From contig CANQIM010000034.1 in NCBI GenBank assembly GCA_947624075.1, forward strand, positions 1-9,848: a stretch of 9,848 nucleotides of DNA. Direction: 5' to 3'. The position numbers and the translations under genes were made by a program. The notes under the pieces were generated by a model, which was not told the DNA's origin, did no database searches, and worked only from the letters and a program-made list of their open reading frames with translations. The number at the start of each line of letters is the position of its first letter. The stretch's first letter is position 1. The stretch is from an uncultured Bacilli bacterium. GTDB taxonomy: Bacteria > Bacillota_I > Bacilli_A > RF39 > UBA660. Positions 1-6,386 of the stretch are shown here, piece after piece.

Positions 1-10
1 AAGTTATTTG

Positions 11-16
11 AAAGGA
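11..16 (+). promoter_or_regulatory. Ribosome binding site deciding the TTG start of the HMA gene
   Basis: AAAGGA lies 10 nt before the TTG at 27 but only 1 nt before the in-frame TTG at 18. Normal spacing therefore supports the downstream start. Confidence 0.6.
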
Positions 17-26
17 CTTGATTAAA

Positions 27-245
27 TTGAAAAAAATAATTTTAAGTATTGAAGGAATGAGTTGCGATGGATGTAGAAATAGATTAGAAAAATTTTTAAG
101 TAAAAAAGATGGTATTTCTAATGTCAAAGTAAGTTTAGAAGAAAAGAAAGCTTATATCGAGTGTGACGATGATATAGAAGTAGCTAAATTAAATGAATTT
201 GTAAGTGATGCTGGGTATGAGAGCTTAGGCGAAGTAAATAGCTAG
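27..245 (+). CDS. Small HMA (heavy-metal-associated) domain protein, CopZ-like metallochaperone
   Basis: This is a 72-residue protein made of a single HMA fold, the family of cytosolic copper chaperones (CopZ/Atx1) and of the N-terminal domains of P-type metal ATPases. The metal-binding motif G-M-S-C-D-G-C is visible, with the two cysteines at residues 13 and 16. The usual late G-Y pair (AGYES) follows near residues 63-67. The length matches stand-alone CopZ proteins (about 68-75 aa). I chose the TTG at 27 because the AAAGGA Shine-Dalgarno at 11-16 is 10 nt away; the in-frame TTG at 18 directly abuts it. No copper ATPase or CsoR/CopY repressor is visible, but the upstream side is cut off by the window edge. 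The metal is presumed to be Cu(I) from the family; other soft metals are possible. Confidence 0.85.
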   Translation: MKKIILSIEGMSCDGCRNRLEKFLSKKDGISNVKVSLEEKKAYIECDDDIEVAKLNEFVSDAGYESLGEVNS

Positions 246-268
246 TAGTAAAACTATGTAAACGATAG

Positions 269-306
269 AAAAATTTGTTCAATTTTTGGCAAATTTTTTT
301 CTTTTT
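269..306 (+). terminator. Weak AT-rich rho-independent terminator after the HMA gene
   Basis: The arms AAAAATTTG (269-277) and CAAATTTTT (290-298) are complementary over 9 bp around a 12-nt loop. They run into a T-rich tract (TTTTTTT-C-TTTTT). Only one G-C pair supports the stem, so termination may be inefficient. It fits the gap between the HMA gene and the Nudix gene. Confidence 0.4.
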
Positions 307-316
307 ATGATATTAT
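286..316 (+). promoter_or_regulatory. Candidate promoter for the Nudix/unknown gene pair
   Basis: TTGGCA (286-291) could be a -35 box, with TATTAT (311-316, 19-nt spacer) as the -10. A TATGAT (306-311) is at a short 14-nt spacing. A perfect TATAAT at 320-325 is also present, but using it would start the transcript inside the ribosome binding site (GGTGGTGGGG, 326-335), so I prefer the upstream boxes. This is a weak assignment. Confidence 0.35.
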
Positions 317-339
317 TTTTATAATGGTGGTGGGGTAGT

Positions 340-780
340 ATGCAAGTAATAGTTGGTTGTTTAGTAGAAGATGATGGAAAAATACTTGTTGTTAGTGAAG
401 CTAGTGAGAAAAATTATGGTAAATGGAATTATCCAGTAGGTCATTTAGAAGTTGGCGAAAGTATTTGTGAAGGTGCCATTAGAGAAACTTATGAAGAAAC
501 CGGTTACAATGTTGAATTAAGTGGTGTATTACCCATACAAGAAGTAAATAAAAATGGTGAAAAATACGTTTTAATTATCTTTTTAGCCAAAATAGTTTCT
601 TATGATGAAGAACATGAGTTGGATGGCATTTTAGAAAAAGTTTGGAAAACACCTAATGAAATCCTAGAAATCAAAAAAGATGATTTTAGGGTTTACAATT
701 CTAATATAAAAATGATAGAATATTACACCGAGGGAATGATATACCCATTAGAATTGATAGGTGGTTTAAGTTATGAATGA
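340..780 (+). CDS. Nudix hydrolase, NudJ-like
   Basis: This 146-aa protein has the length of a minimal Nudix domain. Nudix enzymes hydrolyse nucleoside diphosphates linked to another group, using Mg2+ held by the glutamates of the Nudix box. The 23-residue box is complete at residues 34-56: G34-x5-E40-x7-R48-E49-x-x-E52-E53-x-G55-Y56. The one departure is Thr at 50, where the consensus prefers an aliphatic residue. The preceding W-N-Y-P-V-G-H-L-E stretch resembles NudJ-type enzymes (PAGHLE) more than MutT (PGGK.E). NudJ acts on HMP/thiamine pyrophosphates and other diphosphates, but the substrate here cannot be read from sequence. A GGTGGTGGGG Shine-Dalgarno supports the ATG at 340. The stop codon is TGA, and the 3' end overlaps the next gene by 8 nt, so the two are probably co-translated. 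Confidence 0.9.
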   Translation: MQVIVGCLVEDDGKILVVSEASEKNYGKWNYPVGHLEVGESICEGAIRETYEETGYNVELSGVLPIQEVNKNGEKYVLIIFLAKIVSYDEEHELDGILEKVWKTPNEILEIKKDDFRVYNSNIKMIEYYTEGMIYPLELIGGLSYE

Positions 781-1444
781 TTTTGATGTTTTTGCAGTTC
801 AAAAAGATATGTCAGAATTGGTAGATGCTTTTAAAGACGTGCAAGATGTAGAGGATTTTGTTCTAATAGATGGTTGTGTTAGCAAATTAACACTTGGTAA
901 GAAAGAAGTACCTATCCAATTTGATAAAATGCTTTATAGCTATGATAAAAATATTCTTATCTTAATAATGAGAGATTCACAATTAAGCATTTCTGATATT
1001 GAAGAGCTTATGCATGAAAAAAATATTCGCTTCAGTAAATACGTTTGTGATAAGCAAAATGATTCTTATAAGTATGATGAAGAGTTAAAAGAAATTTCTT
1101 TTGCTGGTGAAAAGAAAGCTTTAAAAAGAATTGTTTCTAATAATAAAGAAAAAGGTCATGAAGATTGTGTTTATTATCCCAATGTTTTAGGTAAATTAGA
1201 GTTAGGCTATTTAACTGCAGAAGGTAAATATGGTCTTTTTGGAAGAATGAAAATGAGTGGCGTTGTTGACTTTGAAGATGAAATAATTTTGTTATTAGAA
1301 AAACAAAAAAATGTTAGTTTAAATGATAGACAAATATTTGATATATTAATGGATAGTCGTGTAAAAACTTTAGTAGATATCGATGTAAGCGTTGCAAACT
1401 TCAAACGTCCTAAAAATAACAAAGAACTTGTAAAAAATAATTAA
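773..1444 (+). CDS. Unknown protein, translationally coupled to the Nudix hydrolase
   Basis: I do not recognise this 223-residue protein. It starts inside the end of the Nudix gene (8-nt overlap) with a GATAGGTGG Shine-Dalgarno at 756-763, so coupled expression is likely. It is soluble in appearance: no signal peptide, no membrane segment, mixed alpha/beta propensity. Acidic segments sit near the N-terminus (residues 1-35) and a Lys/Arg/Asn-rich tail ends at RPKNNKELVKNN. A hydrophobic strand-like stretch (KNILILIMRD, about 59-68) is followed by a helix (SISDIEELMHEK). A Gly-rich turn region, GKLELGYLTAEGKYGLFGRM, spans about 139-158. No catalytic motif stands out. It is a real gene by position, ribosome site, coding bias and the terminator directly behind it. 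The Nudix partner hints at nucleotide metabolism, which is inference only. Confidence 0.8.
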   Translation: MNDFDVFAVQKDMSELVDAFKDVQDVEDFVLIDGCVSKLTLGKKEVPIQFDKMLYSYDKNILILIMRDSQLSISDIEELMHEKNIRFSKYVCDKQNDSYKYDEELKEISFAGEKKALKRIVSNNKEKGHEDCVYYPNVLGKLELGYLTAEGKYGLFGRMKMSGVVDFEDEIILLLEKQKNVSLNDRQIFDILMDSRVKTLVDIDVSVANFKRPKNNKELVKNN

Positions 1445-1471
1445 ATTGTGTAAATAAGCACAGTTTTTTTT
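1443..1471 (+). terminator. Rho-independent terminator of the Nudix operon
   Basis: AAATTGTGT (1443-1451) pairs with GCACAGTTT (1458-1466) over 9 bp, including two G-U pairs, around a six-base AAATAA loop. An eight-T run (1464-1471) follows. The hairpin starts inside the TAA stop codon of the preceding gene. Confidence 0.8.
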
Positions 1472-1506
1472 GTATAAAATTTTTTTAATTTTTCAATACT
1501 ATTAAT

Positions 1507-1512
1507 GGTGAT
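1507..1512 (+). promoter_or_regulatory. Ribosome binding site selecting the internal ATG of the oxidoreductase
   Basis: GGTGAT is an exact match to the 3' end of 16S rRNA's anti-SD complement and lies 4 nt before the ATG at 1517. The upstream in-frame ATG at 1505 overlaps this site and has only AT-rich sequence in front of it, so 1517 is the better start. Similar GGTGAT sites precede the genes at 4218 and 8413 (minus strand). Confidence 0.6.
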
Positions 1513-1516
1513 AGGG

Positions 1517-2995
1517 ATGGAGACTTTATGGACTGCTACTAGTATTGATAATAATTATAAAGAATTAAATAAAGATTTAGATGTTGATATTTTAATTATA
1601 GGTGGAGGTATCGCAGGATTAAGTATTGCTTATAATTTGCTAGATTCTCGAAAAAAAGTTGTATTACTAGAAGCTAACCGAGTAGGAAGTGGTGTTACTT
1701 CCAGGACAACAGGTAAGATTACTTATCTACAAGGACACTACTTTGATATTTATAAAAGATATGGTAGATATGTTGCCAAAAAATATTTAAATTCTCAAAA
1801 AGAAGCTATTCAAATGTTAAAAAGAATAATTGAAGATAACAAAATAAAATGTGATTTAGCAAAAGTTTCTTCATATTTATTTATTGATGATATTAAATAT
1901 TTAGATAGAATTAAAGAGGAAGAAGATATTTTAAAAGACATAGGTTGTAAAGTAGAAAAAGCAAAAAACTTTCCTAATAAAAAGAAGTTTTCTTATGGTA
2001 TAAAAGTAGAAGATACTTATACATTTCATCCTTTAAAATACTTGTATGGTTTAAAGAAAATTATAAATAAAAAAATACCTATATATGAAAAGAGTAGAGT
2101 TTTAAACATAGAGAAAAAAGATAATTATTATTTAGCTACTTGTAATAATGGTGTAATTAAAGCTAAAAAGATAATAGTAGCTAGTCATTATCCTTATTTT
2201 ATAAAGCCTTTTTTTATGCCACTTAAAGTTACTTTAGAAAAATCTTATATTAGTGCTTTTGCTGATAAAAGTTATAATTATAGTGCTATTTCTATTGATA
2301 AGAAAAGTACTTCTATAAGATTCTATAAAGATGGAGATATTAATTATAAAATATATTTATATGGAAGTTGTAATACTGCTTCAGAAGGAAATATAAATGA
2401 AAGATTTTTAAAACTAAAAAGGGAAGTTAATAATTATAATTATCTATGGTCTAATATAGATATAATGACAGGTGATTTTTTGCCTTTTATGGGAGAAATT
2501 GCTGATAATCTTTATATTGCGACTGGTTACAATACTTGGGGTATGACTAATGGAGTACTGGCTGGTAAGGTAATAAGTGATTTAGTTATGGGGTATTGTA
2601 ATACCTACGAAGAGCTATTTAATCCTAAAAGAAAAATTTATAGTAATATGCTTTTAGCAATGGTAAGTAGTTTTAAGTCTTATACAACAGAACTTATTTT
2701 TCATAAGAAAAAATGGTATAATGGGAAAGTTTCTTTTAGTAAAGTAAATGGTAAAGATGTAGCTATTTATATAGATAATATTGGTAGAAGACATATTGTA
2801 TATAGTAAATGTCCTCATTTAAAATGCAATTTAGTTTTTAATGAAGAAGAAAAGACATGGGATTGTCCTTGTCATGGATCTAGGTTTGATATAGATGGTT
2901 ATGTAATTAGTGGTCCTAGTAATTATAATATTGTTTGCAACGAAGATAAATGTTATAATTTTAGTAGTGATAGTTATGGAGAAAAGCAAGTATAG
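1517..2995 (+). CDS. FAD-dependent oxidoreductase with C-terminal Rieske [2Fe-2S] domain (YhfW-like)
   Basis: This is a 492-aa two-domain protein. The N-terminal part is a DAO/glycine-oxidase-type flavoprotein: the dinucleotide-binding motif G29-x-G31-x-x-G34 ends the first strand, acidic E52 ends the second, and a T-S-R-T-T-G-K segment (about 61-67) follows as in the YhfW family. A late ATGYNTWGMTNG segment matches the FAD-closing region. The C-terminal domain is a Rieske cluster site: C432-x-H434, then 15 residues, then C450-x-x-H453. Extra cysteines C437 (CPHLKC) and C452 (CPCHGS) sit where high-potential Rieske proteins form a disulfide. B. subtilis YhfW has this architecture at about the same length; its substrate is not established. 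Electrons probably pass between flavin and the 2Fe-2S centre in the cytosol, since no signal peptide is visible. The 3' end overlaps the next gene by 20 nt. Confidence 0.92.
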   Translation: METLWTATSIDNNYKELNKDLDVDILIIGGGIAGLSIAYNLLDSRKKVVLLEANRVGSGVTSRTTGKITYLQGHYFDIYKRYGRYVAKKYLNSQKEAIQMLKRIIEDNKIKCDLAKVSSYLFIDDIKYLDRIKEEEDILKDIGCKVEKAKNFPNKKKFSYGIKVEDTYTFHPLKYLYGLKKIINKKIPIYEKSRVLNIEKKDNYYLATCNNGVIKAKKIIVASHYPYFIKPFFMPLKVTLEKSYISAFADKSYNYSAISIDKKSTSIRFYKDGDINYKIYLYGSCNTASEGNINERFLKLKREVNNYNYLWSNIDIMTGDFLPFMGEIADNLYIATGYNTWGMTNGVLAGKVISDLVMGYCNTYEELFNPKRKIYSNMLLAMVSSFKSYTTELIFHKKKWYNGKVSFSKVNGKDVAIYIDNIGRRHIVYSKCPHLKCNLVFNEEEKTWDCPCHGSRFDIDGYVISGPSNYNIVCNEDKCYNFSSDSYGEKQV

Positions 2996-3539
2996 ATATA
3001 CATGGAAAGGTTTTTTTGGACATTTAAGTGTCATTACAAAACATCGTTTTAAAGTGTTTATTTTATGTGCAAAGGTTGGCATATTTTGGCGGGGTTTAGT
3101 TCATGATTTATCAAAATATAGTCCAGTTGAATTTTTAGAAGGTGTTAAATATTTTGATGGTGGTAAAAGTCCAATTATGAATTGTAAAAAAGAAGAAGGT
3201 TATTCAAAAGCATGGTTACATCATAAAGGAAGAAATAAACACCATTTAGAATATTGGTATGATTATGCAGCTTTTAATAAAACACCTGATATGCCTTTCA
3301 AATATTTTTTAGAACACATTTGTGATAATTTTGCGGCAGGAATGATTTATCAAGGTAAAAAGTGGACTAAAGAATATCAACTTACTTATTGGAACAAAAC
3401 TAAAGATAAAATAATATGTTCTGATAATATGAGAAAACTTTTAACTAGAGTGTTTACGGATGTTAGTATTAAAGGATTAGATCCAGTTCTAACACGAAGT
3501 AATTTAAAAAAGTTATATAATGAATACATGGAGAAGTAA
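2976..3539 (+). CDS. DUF5662 family protein
   Basis: This 187-aa protein matches from memory the DUF5662 family of Bacillota and their phages, whose function is unknown. The hallmarks are an opening W-K-G-F-F-G-H-L with a following T-K-H-R-F-K-V-F segment, then G-L-V-H43-D44-L-S-K47-Y-S-P-V-E-F, then a His-rich segment A-W-L-H82-H83-K-G-R-N-K-H89-H90-L-E-Y-W. The His-Asp pair with later histidines suggests a metal-binding helical protein, loosely like HD-domain proteins; that link is my inference. I chose the ATG at 2976 because the family begins there. A longer in-frame reading from 2910 adds only hydrophobic residues translated from the Rieske coding sequence. The gene starts 20 nt before the upstream stop, so translational coupling is likely, and the next gene begins one base after its stop. 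Confidence 0.82.
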   Translation: MEKSKYRYTWKGFFGHLSVITKHRFKVFILCAKVGIFWRGLVHDLSKYSPVEFLEGVKYFDGGKSPIMNCKKEEGYSKAWLHHKGRNKHHLEYWYDYAAFNKTPDMPFKYFLEHICDNFAAGMIYQGKKWTKEYQLTYWNKTKDKIICSDNMRKLLTRVFTDVSIKGLDPVLTRSNLKKLYNEYMEK

Positions 3540-3540
3540 A

Positions 3541-4131
3541 ATGTTAGATGGTTTAAATAAAACACTTGCTGAACAAGAAAAAGTATTTGAAAAAATTTTA
3601 ATGACTAATAAAAAATTAATGGCTATATTAAAAATATTAGAAGAATATGCTAAAGAAAAGGATGAGTTTAAAAATTATTATGTAGGAGCTGGATGTATAA
3701 ATCAAACTATTTTTAATTATTATCATAGATATGATTCTGATTATGGAATAAATGATTATGATATAGTTTATTTTGATAATGATACATCATATGAAGCTGA
3801 AGATGTAATTATAAAAGAAATAGAAGCATTAGTAAAAGATATTGAAGTGAAGGTTGATATAAAAAATCAAGCTCGTGTCCATTTATGGTGTAGTGGTAAA
3901 AGTCCTGTTAGTAGTGTTGAAGAAGCGATAAGTAGATGGTGTAGTACAGTTACTTGTATAGGAGTTAGATTAGAAAAAGGAAAATTTAAAGTTTTTGCAC
4001 CATATGGATTAAATGATGTTTTTGCAATGATAATTAGACCCGTAAAATTTGAATTTCCTAAAGAAAGTTATTATGAAAGGGCGGAAAAATGGCAAAAGAA
4101 ATGGCCTAAATTAGAAATTAAGGAGTGGTAA
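3541..4131 (+). CDS. Nucleotidyltransferase-fold protein (COG3575 / NTP_transf_6, DUF925 type)
   Basis: This 196-aa protein carries the conserved blocks of the NTP_transf_6 (PF06042) family in order: Y-V-G-A-G-C-I (G49-A50-G51), the acidic pair N-D72-Y-D74-I-V-Y-F-D79, then K-N-Q-A-R-V-H-L-W (108-116), a short Ser-rich region with a W, and A-P-Y-G-L-N-D-V-F-A-M near 153-163. The two aspartates fit the metal-binding D-x-D of the polymerase-beta superfamily, but family members have no established substrate. I chose the ATG at 3541: a GGAGAAG Shine-Dalgarno (3530-3536) lies 4 nt upstream, and the preceding gene's TAA ends one base before. An in-frame ATG at 3520 lacks a ribosome site and adds non-family residues. 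It is the last gene of the unit begun by the Rieske oxidoreductase. Confidence 0.88.
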   Translation: MLDGLNKTLAEQEKVFEKILMTNKKLMAILKILEEYAKEKDEFKNYYVGAGCINQTIFNYYHRYDSDYGINDYDIVYFDNDTSYEAEDVIIKEIEALVKDIEVKVDIKNQARVHLWCSGKSPVSSVEEAISRWCSTVTCIGVRLEKGKFKVFAPYGLNDVFAMIIRPVKFEFPKESYYERAEKWQKKWPKLEIKEW

Positions 4132-4155
4132 CATTTCTTTTTAAAAAGATAATTT

Positions 4156-4182
4156 TTAGCACTCAACCTTGACAAGTGCTAA
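4156..4182 (+). promoter_or_regulatory. CIRCE operator (HrcA binding site) upstream of clpB
   Basis: The arms TTAGCACTC (4156-4164) and AAGTGCTAA (4174-4182) are separated by exactly nine bases. This matches the CIRCE consensus TTAGCACTC-N9-GAGTGCTAA with one substitution, A for G at the first base of the right arm. HrcA binds CIRCE and represses chaperone genes until heat stress. The element contains the -35 hexamer TTGACA (4169-4174), so bound HrcA would block RNA polymerase directly. Confidence 0.95.
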
Positions 4183-4196
4183 AAGATGAGTATAAT
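4169..4196 (+). promoter_or_regulatory. SigA-type promoter of clpB
   Basis: A consensus TTGACA (4169-4174) and consensus TATAAT (4191-4196) are 16 bp apart. Transcription would start near 4203, just before the AGAGGGGTGAT ribosome site and the ATG at 4218. The -35 box lies inside the CIRCE operator. A perfect promoter held by a repressor is the usual design for heat-shock genes of this type. Confidence 0.92.
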
Positions 4197-4217
4197 TTAT
4201 AAAAGAGGGGTGATAAT

Positions 4218-6329
4218 ATGTATGGTTATCCACAGGAAGAAGAAAATGTAAATGTATTAGAAAAATATGGACGTAATATTTGTCAAGATGCCAAAGAGGG
4301 AAAAATTGATCCCGTAATTGGTCGAGATGAAGAAATACGTAGCATTACTAGAGTTTTATCACGTAAGACCAAAAATAATCCCGTTTTAATAGGTGAACCT
4401 GGTGTTGGTAAAACAGCTATTGTTGAAGGACTTGCTTTACGAATTGTTAAAGGAGATGTTCCTAGTAGTTTAAAAGATAAAACAATTTGGGAGCTAGATA
4501 TGGCTTCTTTGATAGCTGGGGCAAAGTATCGTGGTGAATTTGAAGAAAGATTAAAAAATGTCTTAAATGAAGTTAAAAAAAGTGCTGGAGAAATTATTAT
4601 GTTTATTGATGAAATACACATGATAGTTGGAACTGGTAGAACAGATGGAGCAATGGATACATCTAATATTTTAAAACCAATGCTTGCTCGTGGAGAAATT
4701 CATGTAATTGGCGCAACTACTTTAAAAGAATATCGTGAATATATTGAAAAAGATGGAGCTTTAGAAAGACGTTTTCAAAAAGTAAAAGTTGAAGAACCTA
4801 ACGTTTTAGATACAATTACCATTTTAAGAGGCTTAAAAGAACGTTTTGAAATTCATCATGGTGTAAGTATTACGGATAAGGCTTTAGTAGAAGCTGCTAC
4901 TTTGTCAAATAGATATATCACAGATCGTTATTTACCAGATAAAGCTATTGATTTAGTTGATGAAGCTTGTGCAACAATTAGAGTACAAATGGATTCTGTT
5001 CCTTTTGAATTAGATACATTAACTCATAATATTATGCGTCTAGAAATAGAAAAACAAGCTTTAAAGAAAGAGCGTGATGAACTTTCTAAAAAGAGATTAG
5101 AAAATATTGAACAAGAATTAAGTACTTTAAAAGAAAAAGAAGCTACTTTAAAAGAAGCTTGGAATAAAGAAAAAGAAATAAATGAAGATATTAAGAAAAA
5201 GAAAAGTGAAATAGAAAAAGCTAAATTTGATTTAGATAAAGCTGAAAATGAGTATGATTTGGAAAGAGCTGCTGTTTTAAGACATGGGGAAATTCCAAAG
5301 TTGGAAAAAGAGCTTGATGCTTTAAATAATTTAGAGAAAAATAAAATATTAAGTGATGTTGTTACTGAAAACGATATTTGTCAAATAATAGCTAAATGGA
5401 CTAATATTCCTGTTACTAAATTAATTGAATCTGAAAAAGAAAAATTATTAAGTCTAGAAAGTGATATGCGAAAAAGAGTAATGGGTCAAGATGAAGTTTT
5501 GAAGTTAGTAAGTGATGCTGTCATTAGATCACGTAGTGGTATTAAAGATGTGAATAAGCCTATTGCTTCATTTATGTTTTTAGGTCCTACTGGAGTTGGT
5601 AAAACAGAAGTAGCTCGTACTTTAGCATATGAACTTTTTGATGATGAAAAACATATGATTCGTATTGATATGAGTGAATATATGGAGAAGTTTAGTGTTT
5701 CTAGATTAATTGGTTCGCCTCCTGGTTATGTTGGCTATGAGGAAGGTGGGCAATTAACAGAAGCTGTTAGAAGAAATCCTTATAGTATTGTGTTGTTTGA
5801 TGAAGTAGAAAAAGCTCATCCAGAAGTATTAAATATATTATTACAAATACTTGATGATGGACGAGTAACTGATTCTAATGGACGTTTAATTGATTTTAAA
5901 AATACAATTATAATAATGACTTCTAATTTAGGTAGTGAATATATTTTAGATGGAAATACTGATATGGTAAGTAGTGCTGTTAGAGAACATTTTCGTCCAG
6001 AATTTATTAATAGGATTGATGAAATTATTACTTTTAAACCATTAAGTAGGGATGCTTTAAAAGAAATTCTTGGTAAGATAATTAGAGATATTGAAGCAAG
6101 ACTTGCTGATATAAACTTAAAAATTGAATTATCTGATAGGGCTGTAGAAGAGTTTTTAAATGTTGGTTATGATGTCAATTATGGTGCAAGACCTTTAAAA
6201 AGATTAGTAAGTAGAACTATAGAAACCGATATGGCTAAATTGATAATTGATGGAACAATTAAAAGTAATGATGTAGTTTTAGTTGACTATCAAAGTGACA
6301 AATTTGTTATAAATAAGAAAATGAGTTAA
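4218..6329 (+). CDS. clpB: ATP-dependent disaggregase ClpB, short form without N-terminal domain
   Basis: This 703-aa AAA+ protein has two ATPase modules; ClpB hexamers thread aggregated proteins through a central pore with DnaK's help. D1 carries Walker A G59-E-P-G-V-G-K65-T66, Walker B ending D131-E132, pore-loop Y104 (AKYRG) and Arg fingers R184/R185. A long coiled-coil middle domain at about 262-372 is of full ClpB type (LEIEKQALKKE, then LERAAVLRHGEIPKLEKEL). D2 carries Walker A G456-P-T-G-V-G-K462-T463, Walker B D528-E529, pore-loop G503-Y-V-G506, R599 (INRID) and sensor 2 G656-A-R-P. The middle domain, and the lack of an IGF-like ClpP-docking loop, separate it from ClpC/ClpE. The roughly 150-residue Clp_N domain is absent: the CIRCE promoter and ribosome site sit directly before this start, so it is not a misplaced start. 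Mycoplasma ClpB proteins are similarly short. Confidence 0.95.
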   Translation: MYGYPQEEENVNVLEKYGRNICQDAKEGKIDPVIGRDEEIRSITRVLSRKTKNNPVLIGEPGVGKTAIVEGLALRIVKGDVPSSLKDKTIWELDMASLIAGAKYRGEFEERLKNVLNEVKKSAGEIIMFIDEIHMIVGTGRTDGAMDTSNILKPMLARGEIHVIGATTLKEYREYIEKDGALERRFQKVKVEEPNVLDTITILRGLKERFEIHHGVSITDKALVEAATLSNRYITDRYLPDKAIDLVDEACATIRVQMDSVPFELDTLTHNIMRLEIEKQALKKERDELSKKRLENIEQELSTLKEKEATLKEAWNKEKEINEDIKKKKSEIEKAKFDLDKAENEYDLERAAVLRHGEIPKLEKELDALNNLEKNKILSDVVTENDICQIIAKWTNIPVTKLIESEKEKLLSLESDMRKRVMGQDEVLKLVSDAVIRSRSGIKDVNKPIASFMFLGPTGVGKTEVARTLAYELFDDEKHMIRIDMSEYMEKFSVSRLIGSPPGYVGYEEGGQLTEAVRRNPYSIVLFDEVEKAHPEVLNILLQILDDGRVTDSNGRLIDFKNTIIIMTSNLGSEYILDGNTDMVSSAVREHFRPEFINRIDEIITFKPLSRDALKEILGKIIRDIEARLADINLKIELSDRAVEEFLNVGYDVNYGARPLKRLVSRTIETDMAKLIIDGTIKSNDVVLVDYQSDKFVINKKMS

Positions 6330-6349
6330 ATAATTTTGCTCATTTTTTT
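6318..6349 (+). terminator. Rho-independent terminator overlapping the end of clpB
   Basis: AAAATGAG (6318-6325) pairs with CTCATTTT (6339-6346). Pairing continues inward with one G-U, one mismatch and three A-T pairs to a three-base loop at 6331-6333. A run of seven T (6343-6349) follows. The stem includes the last codons and the TAA stop of clpB. Confidence 0.8.
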
Positions 6350-6364
6350 CTTCCATGTTATAAT
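6336..6364 (+). promoter_or_regulatory. Extended -10 promoter for the membrane protein gene
   Basis: TGTTATAAT (6356-6364) is an extended -10 with a perfect TATAAT at 6359-6364. TTGCTC (6336-6341), 17 bp upstream, is a partial -35. The -35 sits in the descending arm of the clpB terminator. The predicted start near 6371 leaves a short leader with a GAGAGGTG ribosome site before the ATG at 6387. Confidence 0.65.
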
Positions 6365-6386
6365 TTGAGCAAAGAGAGGTGTAGTT

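Noticed and set aside
778..780. TGA recoding as Trp (Mollicutes code)
   Set aside because: TGA ends the Nudix gene at a typical length and overlaps the next start. Trp residues elsewhere are TGG and no long gene contains in-frame TGA.
1207..1422. Minus-strand open frame inside the Nudix partner gene
   Set aside because: It is Ser/Ile/Phe-rich with no domain, and lies inside a gene supported by overlap, ribosome site and terminator.
1470..1506. Promoter for the Rieske oxidoreductase operon
   Set aside because: TATAAA and TACTAT sequences occur, but no -35 lies at acceptable spacing and the stretch is nearly all A and T. A promoter is expected here but cannot be pinpointed.
2910..2975. Longer N-terminus for the DUF5662 protein
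   Set aside because: The extra residues are hydrophobic noise read from the Rieske coding sequence. The family-like N-terminus starts at 2976.
2831..3082. Minus-strand open frame across the Rieske/DUF5662 junction
   Set aside because: Low-complexity Ile/Thr string antisense to two supported genes.
4136..4157. Possible terminator after the nucleotidyltransferase gene (TCTTTTTAAAAAGA palindrome)
   Set aside because: The hairpin would be only A-T pairs apart from one or two ends, with a short interrupted T tract. Read-through into clpB cannot be excluded, but I cannot support a terminator.
4283..4621. Minus-strand open frame inside clpB
   Set aside because: It lies wholly within the strongly conserved AAA1 coding sequence and encodes no recognisable pattern.
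4218..6329. ClpC or ClpE identity for the AAA+ protein
   Set aside because: The middle domain is the long ClpB type, there is no ClpP-docking IGF-like loop, and no zinc finger or UVR motif is present.
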